DNA of 64,000 bases from JAITVB01 sp031553805. Its GTDB lineage: Bacteria > Bacteroidota > Bacteroidia > Bacteroidales > Rikenellaceae. The notes beneath the pieces are model-generated. The model was not told the origin of the DNA, did no database searches, and saw only the letters and a list, made by a program, of their open reading frames with translations. Below, piece after piece: positions 7,625 to 16,955 of this stretch (positions are counted from its first letter, which is position 1; each line of letters begins with the position of its first letter). The position numbers and the translations under genes are program-made. Where the stretch lies: positions 124,001-188,000 of the forward strand of contig JAVBLC010000002.1 in assembly GCA_031553805.1 (NCBI GenBank), written 5' to 3'.

Positions 7625-7641
7625 GTTATTAAAATCGCCAA

Positions 7642-8862
7642 TTATCTAACCGTAATGACGGCAGGTTTGATCGCCTTCCAATCGCGTACATACTGGAAAA
7701 ATTCTTCGGCAGTTTTGTACCCGAACTCCTCTTTCTGGGCCGCGAAAGAAATCCCGTAACGAATCTCGTTATTGGCGTCGGGCCGCACGATATAAAGGTA
7801 ATTCTGCTTGTCGTCGACAACCTCGCGAAGGACGTATTTCTCCGGAATATTGACCGCCAAACCAACGGTCTGTTGAGGATATTTGATCGTATCGGTCACT
7901 GGGAAATCGCGTCCCCAGTCGGCCACAAGTCCTTTGCCGTCAGAGAATCTGACGTCGCTACGACGATAGATCTTCTGTACGCCGGTGGCAAATTCGAGCC
8001 CGCCCGTGTCGCCCGTGAAACGTTGCAACACCTGTGCGTCGCGGTGGCCGGCATAGAGGGTGTAGCGACTGGTCAGACCGATCTTGTGCCCCTGATAGTC
8101 CCACCCCTCGACCTGCATTTCGACGATCGTGCGCACGGGGCCTTTGGCCAGGATACGGGCGGTGCGGCGGTCCATATTCACGATGTGCTGAATGGTTTGG
8201 CCGTCCCAGCCTTTGAGCGTACCGACACCGACGGTGCCGCCCACGTAAAGGACGTCGTCGCCGTATTTGTCGATCAGCTGCTGGTCGCTCGGATACCACT
8301 CGGTGGTGGGCAGTTCGAGGCGCTTGATCACCTTGCCGTAAATGTCGACCGTCTGTTTCTGGTCGAAATAGATGCGGTAGGCTGCCAGTTCCGATTCGAA
8401 CGCCGGGCCGTGCGGATAGACCTTGTTATACATGTTATCTTCGGTGGCCGAAATCTCGTCCATCGGGATCGTTTCGCCGTTCTCGCGCAGGAACATCTGG
8501 GCGCCCGTGCGGTATTTATAGCGGTTGTTGGGCACGTCCTGCACTGCGAAATAGACCCTGAAAACGCGGCTCTGCTTCGGTTTGAGGTCGACCACGAACG
8601 ATATTTCGCGCACAGTCCCTCCGTCGAGGACGTCAAACTGCGATGCAATTTCGACATCGCCCTCCATCACCAACGCGCCTTTGTAGGCCTTGTTTTCGAG
8701 CTGGAGCACTACCGGGACGTCGGTCATTTCTACCGCGTTGGGATTTTTGACGTAACAGGTCACGCCGCCCCCTTTCTTGGTTTCGACCCTGACCTGGGCC
8801 CAAGCACCGCTTGCCGCAAAACAGAACAGCAGCGCCAGAATAACAGTGAGTTTCTTCATCAT
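7642..8862 (-). CDS. Secreted DUF4861 protein of pectin-type gene clusters
   Basis: The 406-aa product has a clean signal peptide (MMKKLTVILALLFCF, cleavage likely after GAWA) and a beta-rich body with RYTLYAGHRDAQVLQRF and KGLVADWGRDFPVTDTIKYP, characteristic of DUF4861. I know no proven reaction for the family, but members commonly sit beside pectin or rhamnogalacturonan enzymes in Bacteroidota; here it follows GH28 by 6 nt in one transcript. A periplasmic or cell-surface glycan-handling role is inferred from that. Confidence 0.8.
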   Translation of the reverse strand: MMKKLTVILALLFCFAASGAWAQVRVETKKGGGVTCYVKNPNAVEMTDVPVVLQLENKAYKGALVMEGDVEIASQFDVLDGGTVREISFVVDLKPKQSRVFRVYFAVQDVPNNRYKYRTGAQMFLRENGETIPMDEISATEDNMYNKVYPHGPAFESELAAYRIYFDQKQTVDIYGKVIKRLELPTTEWYPSDQQLIDKYGDDVLYVGGTVGVGTLKGWDGQTIQHIVNMDRRTARILAKGPVRTIVEMQVEGWDYQGHKIGLTSRYTLYAGHRDAQVLQRFTGDTGGLEFATGVQKIYRRSDVRFSDGKGLVADWGRDFPVTDTIKYPQQTVGLAVNIPEKYVLREVVDDKQNYLYIVRPDANNEIRYGISFAAQKEEFGYKTAEEFFQYVRDWKAIKPAVITVR

Positions 8863-8868
8863 CCGGGA

Positions 8869-10464
8869 TTATTTGAACGTGACTACGGTCTTGTCTTCGA
8901 TGTCGAACTGCGAATTTTCAGCCGTGATCGTTTTCGACGACAGGTTGATGTTGGCGTTGCGCACCCCGCGGATCGAGAAAGCCACTTCAGCGCCAGACTT
9001 CGTTTCGTAGTTTTCGAGGTTCAGGTTCTTCACGTTGCGCAACTTGAGGGCCGGGCCGTTCTGGGCTTCGACGTAGATGTTCTTGAGGTTCACGCCGTCC
9101 GACTCACACAGTTCGCCGCCGTAGACCGCCGTGATCGAGCAGTTTTCGAGGTTGACGTTGGTGATGTTCATTTCGGGCAGACCGTTGAAGTAGAATGCGC
9201 GGTAGGCGTTGCGGCACGAAATGTCCTTGATGTAGATGTTGCGGAAAGCCGGGGTTTCTTCGGTCACGGCCGGAATCGGGTCGGTGTCCTTGTCGCCCGG
9301 TTCGATGCCCGAGGCCAGCACCTCGGCCGCCGACATCCCCATATAGTAGAGGTCGAACAGGACGGCTTCGGTAGCCAGGTCGACCATGCTCAGGTTCGAA
9401 GCGTAGATGTTTTCGACCAGCCCCCCGCGTCCGCGGCGGCTCTTGAAGCGCAGGCCGACGTCGGTACCCAGGAATTTGCAGTTGGTGACCGACACGTTGC
9501 GCACGCCGCCCGACATTTCGCTGCCCACCACAAAGCCCCCGTGGGCTTTGAACACGGTGCAGTTGTCTACCAGCACGTTTTCGGTCGGACGTCCGCGGTC
9601 GCGGCCTTCCTTGTCCTTGCCCGACTTGATGCAGACGCCGTCGTCGCCCACGTCGAGGGTACAATCGACGACGATCACGTTCTTGCACGATTCGATGTCG
9701 AGGCCGTCGCCGTTGGCGGCCCAGCTCGGGTTACGCACGGTGAGGCCGTCGATGATGAGGTTTTCGCAGAAAAGCGGGTGGATCGTCCAGTTGGGCGAGT
9801 TCTGTACCAGTACGCCTTCCAGCAGTACATTCTTACATTCGACCAGGCTCACCATCACCGGACGGATGCGGGTGCGGTTGCCGGCGGGGATATAGCGGTC
9901 GTTCTCCATCGTGCCGCCCTGCAGGCCGAGCCACGCCCATTCGAACGAATTAACCTTTTCCCGGCCTACTCCGCGCCACATGTGGCCCGAGCCGTCGAAC
10001 GCGCCTTCACCCGTGATGGCGATGTTTTCCGCCCCGCGGGCGTTGATCGGAGAGGTGCAACGTTTTGATTCCCAACCTTCGAACCAGGTGTCGATGATCG
10101 GGTAGAGGTCGAGTTCGGGGTTGAAGAGCACGAGCGCACCTTTATCCAGGTGAAGGTTGACGTTGCTCAGGATGGTGATCGGGCCGGTATACCATACCCC
10201 GGCCGGTACGACGAGCGTACCCCCGCCTTGCGAGGAGAGCGATTCCATAGCCCGGGCAAAGGCGTCGGTGTTCATCGCGATGCCGTCGCCCACACCGCCG
10301 AAGTCAGTGATTTTCACCGTACGGTCGGCGAATACCGGACGTTCGACGCGCGGCATTTCGAACTGGAGGTTCGTGTAGAGGTACTCATACTTATAGGCCT
10401 CTTCTTTTTCGCAACACCCTGTGAGCAGGGCGGCGGCCAGGGCCAGGAAAGTAAATTTTTTCAT
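8869..10464 (-). CDS. GH28 polygalacturonase-family lipoprotein
   Basis: The 531-aa right-handed beta-helix protein is lipidated (LLTGC, Cys17). The GH28 set is complete: NGDGLD (251-256) in place of NTDGxD, GDD (273-275), HGG (308-310) in the GHG position and RFK (339-341) in place of RIK. DFGGVGDG and GGGTLVVPAGVW near the N-terminus are typical of bacterial exo-acting members. It should hydrolyse alpha-linked galacturonic acid in homogalacturonan or rhamnogalacturonan; exo- or endo-action cannot be decided. A -7 box TAAATTTG lies upstream on the minus strand at 10537-10530. Confidence 0.92.
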   Translation of the reverse strand: MKKFTFLALAAALLTGCCEKEEAYKYEYLYTNLQFEMPRVERPVFADRTVKITDFGGVGDGIAMNTDAFARAMESLSSQGGGTLVVPAGVWYTGPITILSNVNLHLDKGALVLFNPELDLYPIIDTWFEGWESKRCTSPINARGAENIAITGEGAFDGSGHMWRGVGREKVNSFEWAWLGLQGGTMENDRYIPAGNRTRIRPVMVSLVECKNVLLEGVLVQNSPNWTIHPLFCENLIIDGLTVRNPSWAANGDGLDIESCKNVIVVDCTLDVGDDGVCIKSGKDKEGRDRGRPTENVLVDNCTVFKAHGGFVVGSEMSGGVRNVSVTNCKFLGTDVGLRFKSRRGRGGLVENIYASNLSMVDLATEAVLFDLYYMGMSAAEVLASGIEPGDKDTDPIPAVTEETPAFRNIYIKDISCRNAYRAFYFNGLPEMNITNVNLENCSITAVYGGELCESDGVNLKNIYVEAQNGPALKLRNVKNLNLENYETKSGAEVAFSIRGVRNANINLSSKTITAENSQFDIEDKTVVTFK

Positions 10465-10721
10465 TATGCTTGGATTTTTAGTGGTTATATCGGTTGGCGG
10501 TGATTCAGATTACCCCATTTTACAAAAAGCAAATTTAATCAAAATACTGGTTTTTTGAACAGGCGGCAAAAAATTTTGCCACTTGTCGAGAGGTTGTTGC
10601 ACCCCTGCCAGTAACTTCACTTTAAGACATATATTTTGATAGATGCTTCGCCCTGCTTTTGGTGTCTCCTGGGTGGCCTCCCGGCACTCGGGGGGGCCTT
10701 GCGTTGTCATGATTCTTCGTT

Positions 10722-10747
10722 CCACTTTTGTAGGGATACAAAAGTGG
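10722..10747. repeat. Hairpin, 11-bp arms
   Basis: CCACTTTTGTA, loop GGGA, TACAAAAGTGG, third copy of the family seen at 7446 and 7531, here in reverse loop orientation. Confidence 0.75.
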
Positions 10748-10783
10748 CAAAAATCCCCCAATGCAGGGACGCACCCTCAAAAA

Positions 10784-10814
10784 TTTGGCGTTTTTCAAAA
10801 AAGAGTTAATTTTG
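10784..10814 (+). promoter_or_regulatory. Promoter of the etf operon
   Basis: TTTG (10784-10787), 19 nt, TAATTTTG (10807-10814): a full Bacteroidota promoter with about 45 nt of leader before etfB. Confidence 0.8.
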
Positions 10815-10863
10815 TCAGATTGCAAAAATAGATTTTACGCCGTCTACTAATTCAATTTACCAT

Positions 10864-11739
10864 ATGAAAAAAGCTTTGAAAATTGTTGTCCTGGCGAAGC
10901 AGGTGCCCGATACCCGCAACGTGGGCAAGGACGCGATGAAGGCCGACGGAACGGTCAACCGTGCCGCCCTGCCGGCTATCTTCAATCCCGAAGACCTCAA
11001 TGCCCTCGAACAGGCGCTGCGCCTGAAAGACAAATTCGAAGGAACGACCATCGAAATCCTGACGATGGGCCCGCCCCGCGCGGCCGAGATCATCCGCGAA
11101 GGGTTGTTCCGCGGCACCGACGGCGGCATATTGCTCACCGACCGCAAGTTTGCCGGGGCCGACACACTGGCTACTTCGTATGCCCTGGCGTGCGCTATCC
11201 GTAAAATTAAACCTGACCTGATCATCGCCGGCCGCCAGGCTATCGACGGAGACACCGCCCAGGTAGGCCCCCAGGTGGCCGAGAAAATGGGTTGGCCCCA
11301 GGTGACCTACGCCGAAGAGATTACCAATTTCGACGGCAAGGAGCTGACGATCAAACGCCGCCTGGAACATGGGGTGGAAACCGTAGCCTGTTCGCTGCCG
11401 ATGGTGGTGACGGTCAACGGTTCGGCGCCCGATTGCCGTCCGCGCCACGCCAAGCTGCTGATGAAATACAAGCACGCCAAGACCGTGACCGAAGCCCAGG
11501 AGTTGCAGGAAGATCCGTACCTCAACCTGCGCGATTCGCGTGGCCTGACGATCACCGAATGGGGGGTGGCCGACGTCGACGCCGATGCCGAACAGCTGGG
11601 GCTGAGTGGTTCGCCGACCAAGGTGAAGAAGATCGAAAACGTTGTTTTCCAGGCCAAGGAAGCCAAGCAGCTTACTGCCGCCGACGGCGACATCGACAGC
11701 CTGATGAAGGAATTGATCGAAAGTCATACCTTAGGCTAA
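10864..11739 (+). CDS. etfB: Electron transfer flavoprotein, beta subunit
   Basis: The 291-aa protein begins ALKIVVLAKQVPDTRNVGKD and carries FNPEDLNALEQALRLKD, the FixA/EtfB N-terminal fold, and AGRQAIDGDTAQVGPQVAEKMGWP, the nucleotide-binding and partner-contact segment. With EtfA it makes a heterodimer that takes electrons from acyl-CoA dehydrogenases. It is the first gene of a unit etfB, etfA, YcxB-like and acyl-CoA dehydrogenase under the promoter at 10784-10814. Length is somewhat above the usual 255-265 aa; the extra part is near the C-terminus. Confidence 0.95.
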   Translation: MKKALKIVVLAKQVPDTRNVGKDAMKADGTVNRAALPAIFNPEDLNALEQALRLKDKFEGTTIEILTMGPPRAAEIIREGLFRGTDGGILLTDRKFAGADTLATSYALACAIRKIKPDLIIAGRQAIDGDTAQVGPQVAEKMGWPQVTYAEEITNFDGKELTIKRRLEHGVETVACSLPMVVTVNGSAPDCRPRHAKLLMKYKHAKTVTEAQELQEDPYLNLRDSRGLTITEWGVADVDADAEQLGLSGSPTKVKKIENVVFQAKEAKQLTAADGDIDSLMKELIESHTLG

Positions 11740-11822
11740 GCCCTCGCGAGTCGCTCCCGCGACCCGGTGTGGCCTAAAGGCCCCTTTAATGTGGTGGATT
11801 AAAAACTGAAAAAACACATGCT

Positions 11823-12839
11823 ATGAACAACATATTTGTATACTGCGAAATCGAGGGCGGCAAAGTGGCGGACGTAAGCCTCGAACTGCTGACCAAAGGC
11901 CGCGAACTGGCCGACACCCTCGGCTGCAAACTCGAGGCGCTGGCCATCGGCCACAACCTCAAGGGGGTGGAAACGACCCTGAACGAATACGGCGCCGACG
12001 TCGTTTACATCGCTGACGACGCATCTCTGGCCCCTTACCGCACACTGCCCCACACGTCGATCGTGTGCGGCGTGTTCGAAGAAGAAAAACCGCAGATCGC
12101 GCTCTTCGGCGCCACATCGCTCGGCCGCGACCTCGGCCCGCGCGTGTCGTCGGCGCTGCACAGCGGCTTGACCGCCGACTGTACGAGCCTCGTCATCGGC
12201 GATCATGCTGACACGAAAGGCAATGAATACAAAAATCTGCTTTACCAGATCCGCCCGGCCTTCGGGGGGAACATCATCGCCACGATCATCAACCCTGACT
12301 GCCGCCCGCAGATGGCGACCGTGCGCGAAGGGGTGATGCGCAAGGAGGCGGCCGCCAAGAAACCGGCCCTGCAGGTAAAACAGATCGACTTCAAAAAGTA
12401 CCTGAAAGACATCGATATGGCTGTACGCATCATTGACCGCCATATCGAGGAACGCAAGATCGACATCAAGGGCGCCGGCGTGATCGTGTCGGGCGGCTAC
12501 GGCGTCGGTTCGAAAGAGAATTTTTCATTATTGGGTGATCTCGCTGCTGTACTTGGCGGTGAAGTGGGCGCTTCGCGCGCGGCGGTCGACGCCGGATTTG
12601 CCGAGCACGCCCGCCAGGTGGGGCAGACCGGTGTCACGGTGCGCCCGAAGCTCTACATCGCCTGCGGCATCTCGGGCCAGATCCAGCACACCGCCGGGAT
12701 GGACCAGTCGGCCATGATCATTTCGATCAACACCGATCCCGAAGCGCCGATCAACAAGATCGCCGACTTTGCCATCACGGGCGACCTGAACGTCGTGATC
12801 CCCAAGATGATCAAATACTATAAACAGAACAGCAAGTAA
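11823..12839 (+). CDS. etfA: Electron transfer flavoprotein, alpha subunit
   Basis: The 338-aa protein has an N-terminal Rossmann-like half and the C-terminal FAD domain with GYGVGSKENF, LGGEVGASRAAVDAGF, GQTGVTVRPKLYIACGISG, QIQHTAGM and SINTDPEAPINKIADF, all standard EtfA FAD contacts. It pairs with EtfB, 83 nt upstream. Its stop codon TAA shares its last A with the ATG of the next gene (12839), so the YcxB-like gene is translationally coupled. All FAD-binding elements look intact. Confidence 0.96.
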   Translation: MNNIFVYCEIEGGKVADVSLELLTKGRELADTLGCKLEALAIGHNLKGVETTLNEYGADVVYIADDASLAPYRTLPHTSIVCGVFEEEKPQIALFGATSLGRDLGPRVSSALHSGLTADCTSLVIGDHADTKGNEYKNLLYQIRPAFGGNIIATIINPDCRPQMATVREGVMRKEAAAKKPALQVKQIDFKKYLKDIDMAVRIIDRHIEERKIDIKGAGVIVSGGYGVGSKENFSLLGDLAAVLGGEVGASRAAVDAGFAEHARQVGQTGVTVRPKLYIACGISGQIQHTAGMDQSAMIISINTDPEAPINKIADFAITGDLNVVIPKMIKYYKQNSK

Positions 12840-13351
12840 TGACGATCCGTTTCGAGCAAACCGTCGACGACACGCTGGCTTACTACCGGTATTTCCTGAA
12901 GACCAACAAGCAGGCCCGCCGTGCGGTGCGAATCGCACAGTTCGGGATTCCGGTCGCGCTGTGGGTGTTGATGATGATCGTTACCCGCGACTGGAAGTTC
13001 GGTATTGCGTTGGCTGTGGTGTTCTTGATCTGGATGCTTGTGATCCCGCGCTATATGCGCCGGTCGATGCTCCGCAAGACCCGCCGCAACCTGGCGAAAC
13101 CCGAAAACAGCCGGATGCTCGGCAACCGCTCGATGGAACTTGGCGAAGAAGGTTTCCGGATCGCCACCGAAACCGCCGAAACCCATTTCAAATGGGCAGG
13201 CGTGATCCGCGTGGTCCGCGAAACAGGCTACACGTTCCTCTTCCTGTCGGAACAGGAGGCGGTGATCGTTCCCACCGGCCGGCTGTCGGCCGACGAGAAC
13301 GCAGCCATCGAAAAGGCGCTCGAAATGTATGTCAAACCTAACGAGAAGTAA
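12839..13351 (+). CDS. YcxB-like two-span membrane protein
   Basis: The 170-aa product has two adjacent membrane spans (about 34-52 and 54-70: IAQFGIPVALWVLMMIV, FGIALAVVFLIWMLVIP) and a soluble C-terminal domain with LGEEGFRIATETAETHFKWAGVIRV, the pattern of YcxB-type proteins. The family has no proven role. It starts inside the etfA stop and ends 14 nt before the acyl-CoA dehydrogenase, so it is embedded in the electron-transfer unit. Whether it helps that pathway at the membrane is open. Confidence 0.7.
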   Translation: MTIRFEQTVDDTLAYYRYFLKTNKQARRAVRIAQFGIPVALWVLMMIVTRDWKFGIALAVVFLIWMLVIPRYMRRSMLRKTRRNLAKPENSRMLGNRSMELGEEGFRIATETAETHFKWAGVIRVVRETGYTFLFLSEQEAVIVPTGRLSADENAAIEKALEMYVKPNEK

Positions 13352-13365
13352 AACACACAAACGAT

Positions 13366-15081
13366 ATGGCAAACTTTTTTAACGACAACAAGGATTTTCA
13401 GTATCATCTGAACCATCCGATGATGAAGAAGATCGTCGAACTGCGCGAACGCGGTTTCCGCGATGCAGCCACTTATGATTACGCCCCTGTGGACCATGAG
13501 GACGCGATCGACAGCTACAACCAGGTGCTTACCGTGCTGGGCGAAATCTGCGGCGAGGTGATCGCCCCCAACGCCGAGTCGGTCGACCACGAAGGCCCAA
13601 CCGTGGTCAACGACCACGTGGTCTACGCCCGCGGTACGCAGGAAAACCACGATGCGCTGAAGCAGGCCGGAATGTACGGCATCTCGCTCCCGCGCCAGTA
13701 CGGCGGACTGAACTTCCCGCTGGTGTGTTTTGTGATGTCGAACGAGATGGTGGCCCGCGGCGACGTCGGCTTCGAAAACATCTGGGGCTTGCAGGACTGC
13801 GCCGAAACGCTCAACGAATTTGCCTCGGACGAGATCAAACAAGAGTTCCTGCCCCAGGTGTGCAACGAAGGGGCCACCTGCGCGATGGACCTTACCGAAC
13901 CCGACGCCGGTAGCGACCTCCAGGCCGTGATGCTCAAAGCGACCTGGGATGAGGGTAAACAAACGTGGTTGCTCAACGGGGTAAAACGTTTCATCACCAA
14001 CGGCGACGGCGACATTTCGCTCGTGCTCGCCCGTTCGGAAGAGGGGACCACCGATGCCCGCGGCCTGTCGATGTTCGTTTATGACCGCAAGCACATGGCC
14101 GTCAAGGTGCGCCGCATCGAGAACAAGATGGGGATCAAGGGTTCGCCGACCTGCGAACTCGTCTTCACCAACGCCCCGGCACAGCTGGTCGGCGACCGCA
14201 AGATGGGGCTTATCAAATACGTTATGGCCCTGATGAACGCCGCCCGCCTCGGCATCGGCGCCCAGTCCACCGGCCTGTCGGAAGCGGCTTATCGTGAAGG
14301 TCTAAAATATGCCCAGGAACGTTTCCAGTTCGGCAGGGCGATTATCGAATTCCCGGCGGTTTACGAACTGTTGGCCAACATGAAGTCACGCCTCCAGGCC
14401 AGCCGCGCCATGCTCTATGAAACGACCCGTCTCGTCGAAATTTACAAAACCTACGAAGCGATCGCCAAAGAGCGTAAACTTGAACCCGAAGAACGCAACG
14501 AAATGAAGTTCTACGCCCGCCTGGCCGACGCTTTCACCCCGATGCTCAAGCTCTTCTCGAGCGAATATTGCAACTCGATCGCCTACGACTCGTTGCAGAT
14601 CCATGGCGGTTCGGGCTACATGAAAGACTACGCCATCGAACGCCTCTACCGCGACGCACGCATCACCAACGTCTACGAAGGTACATCTCAATTACAGGTA
14701 GTTGCGGCGATCCGTCACGTCACCACCGGCACCTATCTCACCCAGATCATGGCCTACGAAGGCATGGAATACTGCGGCGAAGTAGAACACCTCCACCGCG
14801 AACTCATCGAAATGCGCAAGGAATACGAAGTTGCCGTTGCCGCCGTCGTCGAAAAAGGGGATAACGACTACATCGACTTCCACGCCCGCCGCATGGTCGA
14901 AATGGCCGGCCACATCATCCTCGGATACCTGCTCATCACCCAGGCCTACGAAGACGACGACTACCGCCGTTCCGCCGAAGTATACATCAAAGACGGACGC
15001 GCCGAAAACCGCAAACGTGCCGAGTATATTCACAGCTCAGACCCCAAAGACCTCGACCTCCTCAAAATGACCCTCAATTAA
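13366..15081 (+). CDS. Acyl-CoA dehydrogenase family protein with C-terminal extension
   Basis: The 571-aa flavoprotein shows the ACAD blocks: MDLTEPDAGSDLQ (FAD/substrate contacts), GVKRFITNGDGD, MGIKGSPTCELVF, YAQERFQFGRAI and the catalytic base in VYEGTSQLQ (Glu438). After about residue 450 comes an extra helical domain of some 120 residues, as in the longer ACAD subfamily rather than the 380-aa short-chain enzymes. It should oxidise an acyl-CoA and pass electrons to the EtfAB encoded just upstream. The chain-length preference cannot be read. Confidence 0.9.
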   Translation: MANFFNDNKDFQYHLNHPMMKKIVELRERGFRDAATYDYAPVDHEDAIDSYNQVLTVLGEICGEVIAPNAESVDHEGPTVVNDHVVYARGTQENHDALKQAGMYGISLPRQYGGLNFPLVCFVMSNEMVARGDVGFENIWGLQDCAETLNEFASDEIKQEFLPQVCNEGATCAMDLTEPDAGSDLQAVMLKATWDEGKQTWLLNGVKRFITNGDGDISLVLARSEEGTTDARGLSMFVYDRKHMAVKVRRIENKMGIKGSPTCELVFTNAPAQLVGDRKMGLIKYVMALMNAARLGIGAQSTGLSEAAYREGLKYAQERFQFGRAIIEFPAVYELLANMKSRLQASRAMLYETTRLVEIYKTYEAIAKERKLEPEERNEMKFYARLADAFTPMLKLFSSEYCNSIAYDSLQIHGGSGYMKDYAIERLYRDARITNVYEGTSQLQVVAAIRHVTTGTYLTQIMAYEGMEYCGEVEHLHRELIEMRKEYEVAVAAVVEKGDNDYIDFHARRMVEMAGHIILGYLLITQAYEDDDYRRSAEVYIKDGRAENRKRAEYIHSSDPKDLDLLKMTLN

Positions 15082-15408
15082 CAGGGTGGGAAAGGCGCTG
15101 TCTTTGACTGGCACTTTTTGTAAAAAGTGCCTCAAAAACTTTCGTGAGAACCGTAGCGAAGCGGAGCTCTGCGAAGCAAAACTTCGTTTCTCCTGACTTA
15201 CTTTACTCGGCCTTACAAAAGGTTTTTAGACAAAGGAAGCCCCCTTTTCTCGTGAGCCGATCGGAATTCTCGATCGCCACTAAGAAAAGGGGGCTTCCTT
15301 TGTCTAAAAACCTTTACTAAAACTAAGCAAGGTAGGTCAAGGGATACGCAGTATCCCAGAAAAATTTTTGGTGCCGCTTTTTATAAAAAGCGGCAGTCGG
15401 AGCAGTGT
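15082..15408. repeat. Large-hairpin composite element, copy 1
   Basis: The whole gap between the convergent acyl-CoA dehydrogenase and guaA is one composite repeat. A small hairpin (15110-15131, arms GGCACTTTTT and AAAAAGTGCC) is followed by a conserved block (about 15140-15210), a perfect 32-bp inverted repeat (15219-15250 with 15283-15314, loop 32 nt), and a closing hairpin (15373-15394, arms GCCGCTTTTT and AAAAAGCGGC). The same arrangement occurs at 26657-26930. No coding potential is seen. Confidence 0.8.
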
Positions 15409-16938
15409 CTATTCCCACTCGATAGTTGCGGGGGGTTTTGAGCTGATGTCGTAGACTACCCGGTTGATTCCGCGTACTTTGTTTATGATTTCGTTTGACA
15501 CTCGGGCGAGAAATTCGTAGGGGAGGTGTATCCAGTCGGCGGTCATGGCGTCGGTAGAGGTGACGGCACGGAGTGCGGCGCAGTTTTCGTAGGTGCGTTC
15601 ATCGCCCATCACGCCGACCGACTGGACGGGGAGGAGGATAACGCCAGCCTGCCAAACCTTGTCGTAGAGGCCTTCTTCGCGGAGCATATCGATAAAGATC
15701 TTGTCGGCGTCCTGTACGACGCTGATCTTTTCGGGGGTCAGCTCGCCGAGTACGCGGATGCCGAGGCCGGGGCCGGGGAAGGGGTGACGGCCGAGGATCG
15801 ATTCGGGCACGTTGAGTTCGCGGCCCACGCGGCGCACCTCGTCTTTGAAGAGCAGACGGAGCGGTTCGACGATCTTGAGGTTCATCTTTTCAGGCAATCC
15901 GCCCACGTTGTGGTGCGATTTGATGGTGGCCGAGGGGCCGTTGACCGAGATCGACTCGATCACGTCGGGGTAGATCGTTCCTTGGGCCAACCACTTGGCG
16001 TCTTTGATCTTCTGGGCTTCTTCGTCGAACACTTCGATAAAGTCGCGGCCGATGATTTTTCGCTTTTGTTCGGGATCGGTGATGCCCTTGAGGTCGCTGA
16101 GGAATTTATCTCCGGCACGCACGCCGATCACGTTCAATCCCATTACCTTGTATGATTCGAGCACATTTTCGAACTCATGCTTGCGCAGCAGCCCGTGGTC
16201 GACGAAGATACAGGTCAGCTGGTCGCCAATGGCCTGGTGCAACAGTTCGGCCACGACCGACGAATCGACCCCACCCGACAGGCCGAGGATTACGCGGTCC
16301 GAACCGATCTGCGTGCGCAAATCCTTGATGGCGTGCTCGGCAAACGATTTCGGGGTCCAGTCCTGCTTGCACCCGCAGATGTCGACCACGAAATTTTTCA
16401 GCAGTTTTTGTCCTTCGGTCGAGTGATAAACCTCGGGGTGGAACTGGATGGCGTAGGTGTCTTCGCCCTCGATGCGGTAGGCGGCCACCGCGACGTCGGG
16501 CGTGCTGGCGATCACCTTGTAGTGGGCGGGGATCTTGACGATCGTGTCGCCGTGGGACATCCACACCTGGGTCGTTTTCGACAACCCGCGGAGCAGGGGC
16601 GACGACCCGTCGCCGATGGTCAACATCGCGCGGCCGTACTCGCGGCTGCCCGAGGGTTTCACTTCGCCACCAAAGTTATGGGAGAGATACTGCGCGCCGT
16701 AGCACACGCCCAGCAGCGGCAGTTTGCCCTTGATCCCGTCGAGGTCGATCCGGGGGGCTTTTTCGTCGCGCACCGAAGACGGGCTGCCCGAAAGGATCAC
16801 CCCACGCACTGAAGCGTCGATCACTGCGGGTTGGTTGTAGGGCTGGATTTCGCAATACACGTTGAGTTCCCGCACCCGGCGCGCGATCAGCTGGGTGTAT
16901 TGGGAACCGAAGTCAAGGATTAAGATTTTTTCCTGCAT
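15409..16938 (-). CDS. guaA: GMP synthase (glutamine-hydrolysing)
   Basis: The 509-aa product has a class I glutamine amidotransferase domain with Cys79 (GVCYGAQ), His167 and Glu169 (FHPEVYHS), then the ATP pyrophosphatase P-loop LSGGVDSS (220-227) and the C-terminal dimerisation domain ending IEWE. It converts XMP to GMP with glutamine and ATP. Length and all motifs are normal. It lies 17 nt downstream of pheT, so pheT-guaA form one transcript. Confidence 0.98.
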   Translation of the reverse strand: MQEKILILDFGSQYTQLIARRVRELNVYCEIQPYNQPAVIDASVRGVILSGSPSSVRDEKAPRIDLDGIKGKLPLLGVCYGAQYLSHNFGGEVKPSGSREYGRAMLTIGDGSSPLLRGLSKTTQVWMSHGDTIVKIPAHYKVIASTPDVAVAAYRIEGEDTYAIQFHPEVYHSTEGQKLLKNFVVDICGCKQDWTPKSFAEHAIKDLRTQIGSDRVILGLSGGVDSSVVAELLHQAIGDQLTCIFVDHGLLRKHEFENVLESYKVMGLNVIGVRAGDKFLSDLKGITDPEQKRKIIGRDFIEVFDEEAQKIKDAKWLAQGTIYPDVIESISVNGPSATIKSHHNVGGLPEKMNLKIVEPLRLLFKDEVRRVGRELNVPESILGRHPFPGPGLGIRVLGELTPEKISVVQDADKIFIDMLREEGLYDKVWQAGVILLPVQSVGVMGDERTYENCAALRAVTSTDAMTADWIHLPYEFLARVSNEIINKVRGINRVVYDISSKPPATIEWE

Positions 16939-16955
16939 ATGGTTTTTTGCGGTTG

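Larger units (their letters stand above)
6818..7641. other. Long gene-free gap built from repeats
   Basis: Short frames here have no family character and lie across palindromes. The gap holds the reverse copy of the tRNA-linked repeat (about 6928-6981), a module with YTACTTTCTT arms shared with 54959-54993, a degenerate nested palindrome (7031-7129), two hairpins with arms CCACTTTTGTA and TACAAAAGTGG (7446-7471, 7531-7556) and the terminator of the DUF4861 gene. Confidence 0.65.
10465..10863. other. Divergent intergenic region between GH28 and etfB
   Basis: It holds the GH28 -7 box (10530-10537, minus), a hairpin at 10722-10747, a degenerate copy of the GTGCGGGGACGCAC motif at 10761-10774 and the etfB promoter at 10784-10814. 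No coding frame is credible. Confidence 0.65.

Noticed and set aside
7873..10068. A 731-codon plus-strand frame across the DUF4861 and GH28 genes
   Set aside because: It runs antisense to two genes with clear families and its translation is a shadow of GC-rich codon use; no family motif.
15219..15314. Invertible DNA switch (phase variation)
   Set aside because: The arms are separated by only 32 nt, with no promoter between and no recombinase in the window; a hairpin is the simpler reading.
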